Both the position numbers and the translations under genes were made by a program. Shown in pieces: positions 1-7,332 of a stretch of 16,601 nt of DNA. Numbering within the stretch: position 1 is the first letter of the stretch; each line of letters starts with the position of its first letter. The notes below the pieces were generated by a model that saw only the letters and a program-made list of their open reading frames with translations, searched no databases and was not told the origin of the DNA. The stretch is from Bacteriovoracaceae bacterium UBA6144 (GTDB taxonomy: Bacteria > Bdellovibrionota > Bacteriovoracia > Bacteriovoracales > Bacteriovoracaceae), in assembly GCA_002435705.1 (NCBI GenBank), contig DIVA01000092.1:1-16601 (forward strand), written 5' to 3'.

Positions 1-2025
1 AGATGCAAAAAGTAGGAGTGATCCCGAGGAAGCTACCATAGAGACGTTTTGGTTCGTATAGTGAGTGAGAGGCTCTAGCGTTGTCGAGAGAAGGTTAATT
101 TCTACCAGCTGAGGACGCGTTTGACCTAATATAGTTGTGAAGCCTCCTCCAACAATTAGTCGATCACCTTCGATGAAAAGAGAAAACACGGTACCATTGG
201 CACTCGGATTAAAAGCGGTAAGTGTCCCGGTCGCAAGGTCAAGAGCTCCAAGGCGGTCTCTATTCACGCCATTGATTTGCGTAAAGGTACCACCCAGGTA
301 AACGACCCCCGCTCGAAATGCCCATGCTTGAAGAGATCCAGCACCAAAGCCGAGGCTCAATGACGTTGGAGTAAGGCTCACGAGACTAATTTCCGCAAAG
401 CTAGATCGAGGAAGACCTCCAACTAATGTGAAAGATCCTCGCAGATACAAGTTTGTTCCTTCGAGGCGAACCCCCTGCACACTTGCATCGATGGAAAGAT
501 TCATAGCCTCGAGTTGATGAGTCGATCGCTCAAGCCTCGCGAGGTAAGTCCTCCCCTGTCCTTGAATAGTCGTAAAGTCACCACCAAGGTAAACGTACTG
601 TCCATCGAGGGCAATCGAATTAACATTCGAATTCGCTGCGACAACTTCACCAGAAAGGGTCGCGTACACAGCATTGATAATCGCAAACCGAGTCCGAGAA
701 ACCCCGTTGACAGTAGAGAATGCTCCGCCAACCCAGAGCCTTTTGTTTTCGTAAGCCAGCGCACGAACGGAGCCGTTTGGGTTCGGTCTGAAGTTGAGGT
801 CAATTTCTCCTGTGCTAAGCACGTGAGCTAAATTTGAGATGGAGGTACCGACCACACTAAAAAGTCCGCCTACATAAAACCCACCTGCTCCGTCGGAGAT
901 CACGGCAGAGATGCTTCCATTGAAAGAAGCCATGAGTTGAGAACTCAAGGGCAGGCAGCCACTAGAATCACATCCCGCGCGCTTCGTGATAGCCAAGTGT
1001 GATGTTTGGGTCAGGTTAAAGTGAGTAAAACTACCTGCAACATAAAGATGATCTCCATCGACATGGATGTCATTCACGCTCGAATTGGGATTGATTCGAA
1101 GAGCACTGGCTAAAACTCTCATCTGCAAAGATGAAGAATGCGTACCCGTGGCATGAGTCGCTGTGATGGTATAGTTTGTAGGCGCTAGCGCCGCATCGGG
1201 AGTCCCCGAGACAACACAGGTTATAGGATTAAGACTCGCCCAGCTCGGGAGCGTGGGCGTGGCTTCGCAATTTGTGTAGGTCCCAGTTTGTGATGGGGTC
1301 ACGGAGAAGGGCTTACCAACAAGGCCTGTGCTGGCTGTGTTAGTATAGCTCAATGGCACAATCACACTGAGATTAAGGGGAAAGTTGACGGATCCAACAG
1401 TGTTAGTTGCTGTGACTGTGAAGCTATAGCTCCCACTCACCGTGGGATAGCCTTGGAGTACGCAGGTGGTAGTATTAAAAATGACTCCTGTTGGTGGTGC
1501 AGGGGCGATGCTACACGAATCTGAACCTGTGACAAAATTATCCAACTGACTCGGACTAGTGGTGAAACTCGTATAAACATTAATCGTTAAATTCGATGAA
1601 GAAAAACTCAACACAGGCGGTTGTAGCACAGGTAAACTTGAAACTGAAAAAGAGGCTGTCGAACTCCCTGCACTGTTAGCTGCGGTTACAGTAAAATCAT
1701 AAACTGTTTCAACCTCCGCTGTACCTGAAAGTACACAGCTCGTGGAATTAAAACTCATACTCGCGGGAGGCGTTGGAGTAATACTACATATGTCACTCCC
1801 AAGTTCAAATGAACTAAGCAAGCTTGGAGTCACAGAGAAGTTTGTAGAAAGAGTTACAGAAAACGTTGGTGAATAGTTAATCACTGGGGGCGAAGTAAAT
1901 GAAGAACCAGCGAACCCAGAATTATTTAAACGCGGAACTCCCGACGTCGAATTAGTCGAGCTTATAAAATTACAGCTCGATAAAACAAGTAGACTCAAAA
2001 CTGTGAAAATTACCGCCATTTTCAT
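1..2025 (-). CDS. Large surface lipoprotein: three Ig-like domains plus propeller-like repeats (3' end outside window)
   Basis: The frame is open for 675 codons from ATG at 2025 to base 1, so the C-terminus is missing. Residues 1-17 form a lipoprotein signal ending LVLSSC, with the lipidated cysteine at 18. Residues ~45-305 hold three Ig-like (He_PIG-type) domains. Each has two cysteines exactly 17 residues apart: C80/C97, C171/C188 and C253/C270. From ~310 there are at least seven repeats built on a 'VYLGGDFTTIxG' core near 328, 383, 430, 478, 526, 575 and 623, about 48 residues apart, as expected for beta-propeller blades. Each core is followed by 'xRxxLAxLD' and 'FNPxANGTV' type segments. 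It is probably a cell-surface or periplasm-facing binding or adhesion protein; its ligand is unknown. A second ATG lies at 2019. Neither has a strong SD, so the start is fairly but not fully certain. No partner gene lies beside it. Confidence 0.85.
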   Translation of the reverse strand, partial: MKMAVIFTVLSLLVLSSCNFISSTNSTSGVPRLNNSGFAGSSFTSPPVINYSPTFSVTLSTNFSVTPSLLSSFELGSDICSITPTPPASMSFNSTSCVLSGTAEVETVYDFTVTAANSAGSSTASFSVSSLPVLQPPVLSFSSSNLTINVYTSFTTSPSQLDNFVTGSDSCSIAPAPPTGVIFNTTTCVLQGYPTVSGSYSFTVTATNTVGSVNFPLNLSVIVPLSYTNTASTGLVGKPFSVTPSQTGTYTNCEATPTLPSWASLNPITCVVSGTPDAALAPTNYTITATHATGTHSSSLQMRVLASALRINPNSSVNDIHVDGDHLYVAGSFTHFNLTQTSHLAITKRAGCDSSGCLPLSSQLMASFNGSISAVISDGAGGFYVGGLFSVVGTSISNLAHVLSTGEIDLNFRPNPNGSVRALAYENKRLWVGGAFSTVNGVSRTRFAIINAVYATLSGEVVAANSNVNSIALDGQYVYLGGDFTTIQGQGRTYLARLERSTHQLEAMNLSIDASVQGVRLEGTNLYLRGSFTLVGGLPRSSFAEISLVSLTPTSLSLGFGAGSLQAWAFRAGVVYLGGTFTQINGVNRDRLGALDLATGTLTAFNPSANGTVFSLFIEGDRLIVGGGFTTILGQTRPQLVEINLLSTTLEPLTHYTNQNVSMVASSGSLLLFAS

Positions 2026-2090
2026 GGCTTACTGATCGGGATTTTGATCATGAATATTAAATACCGACAAAACCACTCCTCTTTTTTGTT

Positions 2091-2120
2091 TTGACTAAGA
2101 GAAACACCTCCCTTTATCAC
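2091..2120 (+). promoter_or_regulatory. Candidate promoter for the barrel-like protein gene
   Basis: TTGACT at 2091-2096 is followed after 18 bases by TATCAC at 2115-2120. This is a plausible housekeeping-sigma promoter and would give an untranslated leader of about 70 bases. The -10 box matches TATAAT at only four of six positions, so this is a candidate only. Confidence 0.35.
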
Positions 2121-2196
2121 TACAGAAATCTATAGTTAAAATTTCTCGCACCCTCGCACATACTTTATAGGTACAGAACATTTCAAAGGAGTGAAT

Positions 2197-3114
2197 GTGA
2201 AAAGACTATTGGCCTTGAGCCTTGTGCTATCGGTATCTGCGAATGCAGCTGAGCATCAGCTGGGAGACCTGAACTTTATCCAGAAATCATCGTCCATTCT
2301 TCTGGATACGGGTCTTAACTATAATCAAAACAGTAACGGGGGGACGAAGACCACAGGAATTTCTCTCGAAAATAAATTCACCTATGGTGTGTCCGATCGT
2401 TTTAATACAGGTCTCTCACTTGCCTACATGTTTAGCTATAAGTCTAAGACCAGTGCGGGTTCGAGCGACAATGAAACTGCGCTCTCTGATGTGACACTGA
2501 ATAACCAATACCGCTTAGGTCAAACCAGTGATGGTCTCGTGATCGATCTTCTCACGGATCTACGCATCAGTACCAAAGAGAGAGAAATCAATGGCGATGC
2601 CATGCTTCCAGTAAACGAAGGAAGACACTCACTTAATCTTGGACTGAATCTAGGTCGCAAAACAAGTGGCTTCGAGTGGCGCACAAAAGCTGCCATCAAG
2701 TACAATCACGAAACCGAATACACGAACGCCAACAATGAGGACTTCGAAAACTCTCAGGACTCGGCTCTTGATGCATCAATTGGTGCAGACTTCCAGTGGA
2801 CCATGAGTGAAAAACTTGCTGTTGGGGTGGGCTATGACCTAAGTTACTTTGGGACCCGTATCGACTACCGTGAAGACACAGGCCCAGTAGATAAAGAATT
2901 CCGCCAAGATCCCTACTCGACAATGACACTAAGAACCTTCGCAGTATTCAACCTTTCAGAGTCTGCAATCCTGAATCTACGTATTAGCTACTCACCGAGC
3001 GCTGTGATCGATACACAAGAAACGAATGTGACGAATTTAAACGGCGTTGTTCGGACAGAATCAAAAACCGGTAACAACACTTCTCTCTTCATCGGCGGGA
3101 AGTTTCTGTTCTAA
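2197..3114 (+). CDS. Barrel-like outer-membrane protein, function unknown
   Basis: The protein has 305 residues. Its signal peptide starts MKRLLALSL and probably is cut after ANA (residues 15-17). The mature part alternates polar and aromatic or aliphatic residues in strand-like stretches, with Asn/Ser/Thr-rich loops. It ends in phenylalanine (IGGKFLF), the usual last residue of outer-membrane barrels recognised by the Bam machinery. There is almost no cysteine and no enzymatic motif. I chose GTG at 2197 because AAGGAG at 2186-2191 stands 5 bases ahead of it; an in-frame GTG at 2191 overlaps that SD and is unlikely. The gene stands alone, with a candidate promoter upstream and a terminator just after the stop. 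It may be a transporter or porin-like barrel, but I cannot name the family. Confidence 0.8.
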   Translation: MKRLLALSLVLSVSANAAEHQLGDLNFIQKSSSILLDTGLNYNQNSNGGTKTTGISLENKFTYGVSDRFNTGLSLAYMFSYKSKTSAGSSDNETALSDVTLNNQYRLGQTSDGLVIDLLTDLRISTKEREINGDAMLPVNEGRHSLNLGLNLGRKTSGFEWRTKAAIKYNHETEYTNANNEDFENSQDSALDASIGADFQWTMSEKLAVGVGYDLSYFGTRIDYREDTGPVDKEFRQDPYSTMTLRTFAVFNLSESAILNLRISYSPSAVIDTQETNVTNLNGVVRTESKTGNNTSLFIGGKFLF

Positions 3115-3120
3115 AAAGTT

Positions 3121-3149
3121 CCCCCTCTCTTTTCCTTGTGAGAGGGGGG
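3121..3149. terminator. Probable bidirectional terminator between convergent genes
   Basis: A 9-bp stem pairs CCCCCTCTC (3121-3129) with GAGAGGGGG (3140-3148), with a 10-base loop. On the minus strand the stem is followed by AACTTTTT, a fair T-tract for the lipoprotein gene ending at 3164. On the plus strand it is followed by CTATTTT, just 6 bases after the stop of the barrel gene. It sits between two convergent stops and probably serves both. Confidence 0.8.
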
Positions 3150-3163
3150 CTATTTTCGGCACT

Positions 3164-3598
3164 TTATTTACAAGACTTCACAACCTCTTTTCCGTCTTTC
3201 TCTTCAAACTGACACTTCAGAATCGTGACGCTTGGCTCGAACGAAGCAATCGAGCGCTTTACTTCTTTCTCAAAGAGCTTCACCACTTCCTCGTATGGTA
3301 ATTTCCCCCCCTCCCCCATTAACATCCCCACCATGGTGATACCTTCATGAGCTTCTTTGTTCATAGACGTGAGCTCCACCGTTGCCATTTTCGTCGCCTC
3401 ATCGTAGCTCTGGAGCTTTACTTTCATGCTCTTCACAAAATGGTTCACATAACCTTCCGTGAAAGTGCTTTTGCCCAAGGACTTCGTGAGTCCAGCCTGC
3501 GCTTCGCTTTTGAGCTTTTCACTGATCTGCGCTTCGCGCTTGTCAGTACAGGCGGCTGCAAAGACGATGAGGGTAAGGGTGAAAAAGAAACGTTTCAT
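3164..3598 (-). CDS. Small lipoprotein, function unknown
   Basis: The protein has 144 residues. The signal MKRFFFTLTLIVFAAAC places the lipidated cysteine at 17. The mature part is rich in lysine and glutamate and probably mostly helical, with a cysteine pair near the C-terminus (ILKCQF and KSCK), which could form a disulfide in the periplasm. ATG at 3598 is chosen because GGAGG lies 6-7 bases upstream; an in-frame TTG at 3610 overlaps that SD. It is transcribed toward the shared terminator at 3121-3149. A separate terminator at 3661-3687 lies upstream, so it probably has its own promoter, although I see no convincing boxes. I do not recognise a family. Confidence 0.8.
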   Translation of the reverse strand: MKRFFFTLTLIVFAAACTDKREAQISEKLKSEAQAGLTKSLGKSTFTEGYVNHFVKSMKVKLQSYDEATKMATVELTSMNKEAHEGITMVGMLMGEGGKLPYEEVVKLFEKEVKRSIASFEPSVTILKCQFEEKDGKEVVKSCK

Positions 3599-3660
3599 GA
3601 GGACCTCCAAAAAATATTGAGTTTTGCTCGTTGACTAGGAGTCTTAAACCTAACAAAGAA

Positions 3661-3687
3661 CTGTCCCTGAGATATTCCCAGGGACAG
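3661..3687 (-). terminator. Rho-independent terminator of the three-gene set
   Basis: A perfect 9-bp stem pairs CTGTCCCTG (3661-3669) with CAGGGACAG (3679-3687), with a 9-base loop. On the minus strand it begins 7 bases after the stop at 3695 and is followed by TTCTTTGTTAG, a broken T-run. On the plus strand it is followed by CTTTT, but no plus gene ends here. Confidence 0.75.
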
Positions 3688-3694
3688 CTTTTGG

Positions 3695-4111
3695 TTAAGC
3701 AACTTTGCGTGAAGACTCTTGATCATTCACAGACTGCTGAGTCGGCGCCTGACCATATTCTTTGTGACACAAGAAGAGGCCCACAAAGTTAAGTGCGGTC
3801 GGAACCAGTGGGATCATGTTCAAGTTAGGTGCGAGATCAAAGAGACCCGCTACAATCGGGAACACCAGAAGCCACTTCTTATCCGTGGCCTGTGACGCGC
3901 GAAACGCGAGGAAGGTCATGCCGACGTAGAGGAGCAAGTGAGCCGTGTACTTGATGTAGAATGGGACAAGACTAAGGCCCAACTGCTTCGAAGCAACGTA
4001 AGCGACCCAAGAATTGGAGCCGAAGTATGGCAGGATGTACGTGCCGATGATGAGACCCGCGAAGATCCCAAGGTATGCACTGGTTGACAAGCGATTTGAG
4101 TCCGAGTTCAT
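3695..4111 (-). CDS. Multi-pass inner-membrane protein, function unknown
   Basis: The protein has 138 residues with about four membrane helices: ~13-30 (AYLGIFAGLIIGTYILPYF), ~50-70 (YTAHLLLYVGMTFLAF), ~80-95 (WLLVFPIVAGLFDL) and ~100-115 (VPTALNFVGLFLC). The hydrophilic C-tail is QPTQQSVNDQESSRKVA-like and probably cytoplasmic. ATG at 4111 is chosen because AGGGGG lies 7 bases upstream. A longer in-frame start at 4153 would overlap the gene before it and has no SD. The coding gap to the preceding lipoprotein gene is 31 bases, and a terminator follows, so it is the last gene of a three-gene set. I recognise no domain; some DoxX-like or small integral-membrane families have this layout. Confidence 0.75.
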   Translation of the reverse strand: MNSDSNRLSTSAYLGIFAGLIIGTYILPYFGSNSWVAYVASKQLGLSLVPFYIKYTAHLLLYVGMTFLAFRASQATDKKWLLVFPIVAGLFDLAPNLNMIPLVPTALNFVGLFLCHKEYGQAPTQQSVNDQESSRKVA

Positions 4112-4142
4112 TCTAATTCCCCCTAAGAAATCATGGTGCAAT

Positions 4143-4787
4143 TTATTGTGCATCCATTATGGTTTTGATGGTCCAGTTTTTTGATTTTTCGCCTTCGATG
4201 CCAGAGATCACGACGATCTTCTGGAGCTTCTGCGCGATGAGATCCCCTTTTTTAACTGAGATACTAAATTCCTTGGTCAAGTTGCCTTCGAACTCCTTGA
4301 GCTCGACCTCGAGATCACTCTGCGCGTAGCTCGGCGGAGTGCAAGCCATGCTGTACTCCGGACAGACTCCCATCTTGGGTGTTCCAATGCGAGTCTTAAG
4401 GTAGCTCTCGCGCTCAGCGATCAGCTTTTTGAAGCCAGCATCTGTGAAGCACTCGAAGACCTCGAAGTCCGGACCATCCGGGAAGGCTTTCCCCCATACG
4501 ACCTTGCTAGAGCTGTGGACCTTTGATTTGCGCAGACGGCAGTCCTCCTTCGCGATAATCTTCGCGGCGACTTGATAGCGCATCTTCACGTTCGTGATCG
4601 GATCTACCATCAATTCGTTTTTCAGCTTGACCTCGTCGGAGACCTTAAAGTCCTCGATCGTTGCGCTGTTTGCATCAGAGGGCGTGACCCGTTTCTGGTA
4701 GAGCTCTTGGATGACGGTCGTATCAAGCATGGTGCCAGAACACGAAGTCATCAGAAGCATGAGGCCAGTCTGGATAAACTTATTCAT
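4143..4787 (-). CDS. Lipoprotein, function unknown
   Basis: The protein has 214 residues. The signal MNKFIQTGLMLLMTSC puts the lipidated cysteine at 16. The mature part is soluble and charged, with four internal cysteines: C102 (EDCRL), a Cys in FECFTD, and two in the stretch VCPEYSMACTPP. These could give two disulfides in the periplasm. GGAG ends 9 bases before the ATG. The start overlaps the stop of the preceding small membrane protein as ATGA (4784-4787), a classic translational coupling. It was identified as a real gene by the lipobox, SD and overlap, against a long antisense frame on the other strand. The family is not recognised. Confidence 0.8.
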   Translation of the reverse strand: MNKFIQTGLMLLMTSCSGTMLDTTVIQELYQKRVTPSDANSATIEDFKVSDEVKLKNELMVDPITNVKMRYQVAAKIIAKEDCRLRKSKVHSSSKVVWGKAFPDGPDFEVFECFTDAGFKKLIAERESYLKTRIGTPKMGVCPEYSMACTPPSYAQSDLEVELKEFEGNLTKEFSISVKKGDLIAQKLQKIVVISGIEGEKSKNWTIKTIMDAQ

Positions 4788-5014
4788 GAGGCTTTTCTCC
4801 TATGGGTATCACCGCTGCTCCGGTCGGGAGCAGTCGGGAGCTGGTGGACGTTATTAAGGAACTTCGGCGCTCGTGCACGGAAAGGACGCAGAAGCGAAGA
4901 GAAACAGAAAGCGACGAACTCAAGAGTGAGTTTAAACATCGTAAGTGCGGTCAGGATGACCACAAGCATGAGGCCCAAGGTTAAGGCGACACTAAAAACA
5001 ATTAAGGTTTTCAT
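4784..5014 (-). CDS. Small single-pass membrane protein
   Basis: The protein has 76 residues from ATG at 5014 (80 if a TTG at 5026 is used). One long hydrophobic helix covers residues ~4-40 (KTLIVFSVALTLGLMLVVIL and onward), followed by a basic, polar tail rich in Arg, Pro and Ser (RPFRARAPKF ... THRRKAS), probably cytoplasmic. A weak purine-rich SD (GAGTGAGAAG) precedes the ATG. The gene is first in a set with the lipoprotein at 4143-4787, sharing the 4-base ATGA overlap, and with the membrane protein at 3695-4111. The coupling is the best support that it is real. The family is not recognised. Confidence 0.6.
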   Translation of the reverse strand: MKTLIVFSVALTLGLMLVVILTALTMFKLTLEFVAFCFSSLLRPFRARAPKFLNNVHQLPTAPDRSSGDTHRRKAS

Positions 5015-5100
5015 CTTCTCACTCAAAGTTGTTGTGTCTTATTATCGAGCGCTTGAAGTTTTAAGCTCAGTGAAGAAATCTAAAGCAAGGTTGAGAAGAA

Positions 5101-5113
5101 GGGACTTAGTCCC
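5101..5113 (-). terminator. Weak candidate terminator after the kinase/regulator pair
   Basis: GGGAC (5101-5105) and GTCCC (5109-5113) pair around a 3-base loop. On the minus strand it is followed by TTCTTCTC. The stem is short and the tail is not a true T-run, so termination here is uncertain. It lies 60 bases after the regulator stop. Confidence 0.3.
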
Positions 5114-5175
5114 ACAAGTAATGGAATTAACGAGAGTACAAGCATACTCACTATACAAAAATGTAGGCAGAGAGA

Positions 5176-5844
5176 TTAGGATTTCTGCAAAAGGGAGAAA
5201 CCTTTTTTCCTGTCTCCGATAATCTCATGATCCCACGCCTCGACCTTCTGACGTAGGTTGTAGATGTGCGTGTTAAGATTGTTGGGGTTCACCACCTCAT
5301 TAGGCCAGAGATACTCCACTAGTTCCTGCTTTGATAAACTCACACTTTGATTCAATGAAAAGAAATGAAGAATCTTGTATTCGATCAAAGTTAGGTTCAG
5401 ACGCTGCCCCGCTAAAGAGGCTTCGACTTTGGACGGAATAATGCACAGGTTTCCGACCCTGATTTCTTCCCCGGAAAAGCGGTTTAGTTCAATCCTATTT
5501 TTAATTCTTGCCACCAGCTCGTCTCGTTTAGTCATTCGATCGAGAAAGTCTGCCGCCAAGAAATTATAGGACTGAATTTTGATCTCGTCCTCAGGTGAGC
5601 TGGTTACAAAAAAAACAGGCGTGCGTTTATACTTTTGATTATTTCGAATCACTTTAACAAGTTCAAAACCATTCAGCTGTGGCATGTAGATATCCACCAC
5701 GAAACAGTCATAGGATTGGTGATTCATCGACTCAAGGAGCTTTTCTCCGTTGAGATAAGTGTCGACGTTAAAATCACTCGAGAGCATTTCTTTATAATGC
5801 TTAAGATTATGAAGATCGTCATCTACGTAGGCTATTGCGTTCAA
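5176..5844 (-). CDS. OmpR-type response regulator with altered receiver switch residue
   Basis: This is a 222-residue two-domain regulator. The receiver domain covers ~1-118, with acidic residues D8-D10, phospho-acceptor D51 (VVDIYMP) and T81 (VFFVTS). The conserved lysine of the 'KP' motif is R103 (FLDRMTK aligned on DYLPKPF). The winged-helix DNA-binding domain covers ~125-222, with the family pattern LTLIEYKILHFF, then ELVEYLWP, then NTHIYNLRQKV and KKGFSLL. It starts at TTG 5844. GGGGAG lies 5 bases upstream and the start overlaps the kinase stop as TTGA (5841-5844), so kinase and regulator are cotranslated. It should receive phosphate from the kinase upstream and regulate transcription of unknown genes. 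The receiver may be only partly typical because of R103. Confidence 0.9.
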   Translation of the reverse strand: MNAIAYVDDDLHNLKHYKEMLSSDFNVDTYLNGEKLLESMNHQSYDCFVVDIYMPQLNGFELVKVIRNNQKYKRTPVFFVTSSPEDEIKIQSYNFLAADFLDRMTKRDELVARIKNRIELNRFSGEEIRVGNLCIIPSKVEASLAGQRLNLTLIEYKILHFFSLNQSVSLSKQELVEYLWPNEVVNPNNLNTHIYNLRQKVEAWDHEIIGDRKKGFSLLQKS

Positions 5845-6998
5845 ATGAACTCCCCTAATTTAATTCTAAATATATTTATTTCTTTTTGAACTTCGACTTC
5901 GATCTTACCTTTGTGGGCGTTCACTACGCTCTCAACAAAATGCAAACCGATGCCGAAATTCTGTTTTCCCGTTTTTTCAGAGTAAAAAGGCCTAAAGATC
6001 TGCTGAATCTTTTCCGTGCTCAGAAGCGGTCCATTATTACTCACTTCGATCATCTCACCACTGCGTTTGATCCAGATGGTTCCAGGTTTGCCGGATTGGG
6101 CGATGGCTTCAATGGCATTTTTAACTAAATTTTTGATCGCCAACCGTAGAGTCGACTTGTGGCCAATGGCCCTGCCTTCGATCCCTACCAGCTCAAGCTT
6201 AATCTGATAATGCTCACAGATCTCAGAGAACTCTTCCTTAAGATTGGACGCGATATCACCCCAATCGAACTCTAAAAGCTTTGGTCCCTGCTTGGACACC
6301 AATAGTTCAACACCCTCAATGATAGAATAGATATACTCTGCATCCTTGTTATCTGCCTCAGAGTGCTTGGACATGAAGCGAGCAAGGGGACTTTTGAGTT
6401 CATGCAAAAGAAAGGCTGCTTGCTGACCAATGAAGGCGAAACGATTGGTGAGTTCCTGTACTTTTTCTCTTTGCAGGTTAAACACGTAATACACCAACAC
6501 GCTAATAGACGCAAAAATCACCGTCACGACCTGCAGATGTGGCTTTATTGTTTCTCCGGCTTTCACAAAATCTGGTTCTGGGATCACATGAATACTAATC
6601 AGAGCAAGCGAGAGACCCCAAAGAGCATTGGCCAAATAGCGCCAGGTCTTACTTCGATAGATCAGGCACAAAATAGTCATCCCCTCAAAGAAAGCAAAGA
6701 TATAAGTTGGATGAAGAAAATAAGTTCCAATGAAGCAATATAGATAGAAGAAGAAAGTGGAGAAATCATAAGCCGATGCGGCATCGATTTTATTTTTTTT
6801 CAGAAGATAAGCGCAGCCAAAAAAGATCAGCAGCATGAATGACTTGAACGGATAGTAATACTCCCATCCAGTCACCTTGAGAAAAGCGAAATCCCAGTAG
6901 CATACAAGGGTGAGAATTATCCCTATGTTTAAATGGAGTAAGTAGGCAGCACGATTATGAGTTGAATGCATGGAGAAATCATAATCGCTTGAAATCAC
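5841..6998 (-). CDS. Membrane-bound sensor histidine kinase
   Basis: This is a 385-residue kinase with about six helices in residues ~18-175, most of them tightly packed, so the sensor is in or near the membrane and there is no large periplasmic domain. The H-box is FLLHELKSPLARF with H199. The ATPase parts are N-box LVKNAIEAI (N294), G1 NNG (321-323, where Asp is more usual at 321 or 322), F-box FRPFYSEK and G2 GIGLHFVE. The gene is directly upstream of the regulator with a 4-base overlap. The start is uncertain: GTG at 6998 has a poor GGATGA SD at 4 bases, while ATG at 6971 has none. If the candidate promoter at 7006-7035 is used, the mRNA would begin at or just before the GTG. The signal sensed is not evident from sequence. 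Confidence 0.9.
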   Translation of the reverse strand: MISSDYDFSMHSTHNRAAYLLHLNIGIILTLVCYWDFAFLKVTGWEYYYPFKSFMLLIFFGCAYLLKKNKIDAASAYDFSTFFFYLYCFIGTYFLHPTYIFAFFEGMTILCLIYRSKTWRYLANALWGLSLALISIHVIPEPDFVKAGETIKPHLQVVTVIFASISVLVYYVFNLQREKVQELTNRFAFIGQQAAFLLHELKSPLARFMSKHSEADNKDAEYIYSIIEGVELLVSKQGPKLLEFDWGDIASNLKEEFSEICEHYQIKLELVGIEGRAIGHKSTLRLAIKNLVKNAIEAIAQSGKPGTIWIKRSGEMIEVSNNGPLLSTEKIQQIFRPFYSEKTGKQNFGIGLHFVESVVNAHKGKIEVEVQKEINIFRIKLGEFI

Positions 6999-7005
6999 TC
7001 ATCCC

Positions 7006-7035
7006 ACTATAGAAATCTTTATTAAGGAGAGCCAA
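7006..7035 (-). promoter_or_regulatory. Candidate promoter of the kinase/regulator pair
   Basis: On the minus strand TTGGCT lies 18 bases before TATAGT (at 7006-7011 in plus coordinates). The -10 box is good and the -35 box only fair. The expected start of transcription is almost at the GTG at 6998, so the transcript might be leaderless or start at the later ATG. The -10 region is part of the repeated motif at 7005-7018. Confidence 0.35.
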
Positions 7036-7332
7036 AGATTGAGCGTGCAAGTGATCGATAACATAGATTTAAAAGACTGGAGCTTATTAAGATGATCTTA
7101 ACAAGCTACTATTGCTGATATCGCATCCACGCGGAAGCGAAGAAGTTAAAAAATTAGTCAGTGATCACTTCATCTTTGCGCAGTCAGAAGAAACATATGC
7201 GAAAGATAAAACTCCTTGGTCTGAGAGTGAAAGACTATTTCATTCACCCATACACTGCAGAAAACTGTATTCGAACAATTCACGAAACAAATCATAATTG
7301 GATTTCTAACAAGAACTCTTTAAGGAGATATT
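7020..7332. other. Intergenic stretch of ~310 bases without a supported gene
   Basis: The divergent space between the kinase (minus) and the small lipoprotein (plus). It holds the candidate kinase promoter at its left end. On the right is a weak candidate promoter for the lipoprotein gene (TTCGAA at 7270-7275, 17 bases, CATAAT at 7293-7298). Two short plus-strand frames cross the middle, but neither has an SD, signal or recognisable fold. No hairpin stands out. Confidence 0.5.

Noticed and set aside
501..831. Frames on both strands of about 100 codons at the left end
   Set aside because: They are shadows of the large minus-strand lipoprotein, which is open through the whole stretch and has clear repeats.
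3047..3634. Plus-strand frames over the 3164-3598 lipoprotein
   Set aside because: One runs through the terminator stem and both are opposite a gene with SD and lipobox.
4572..5222. 216-codon plus-strand frame
   Set aside because: It lies antisense to two genes with SD, lipobox and ATGA coupling. It has no SD, signal or fold and is low-complexity basic sequence.
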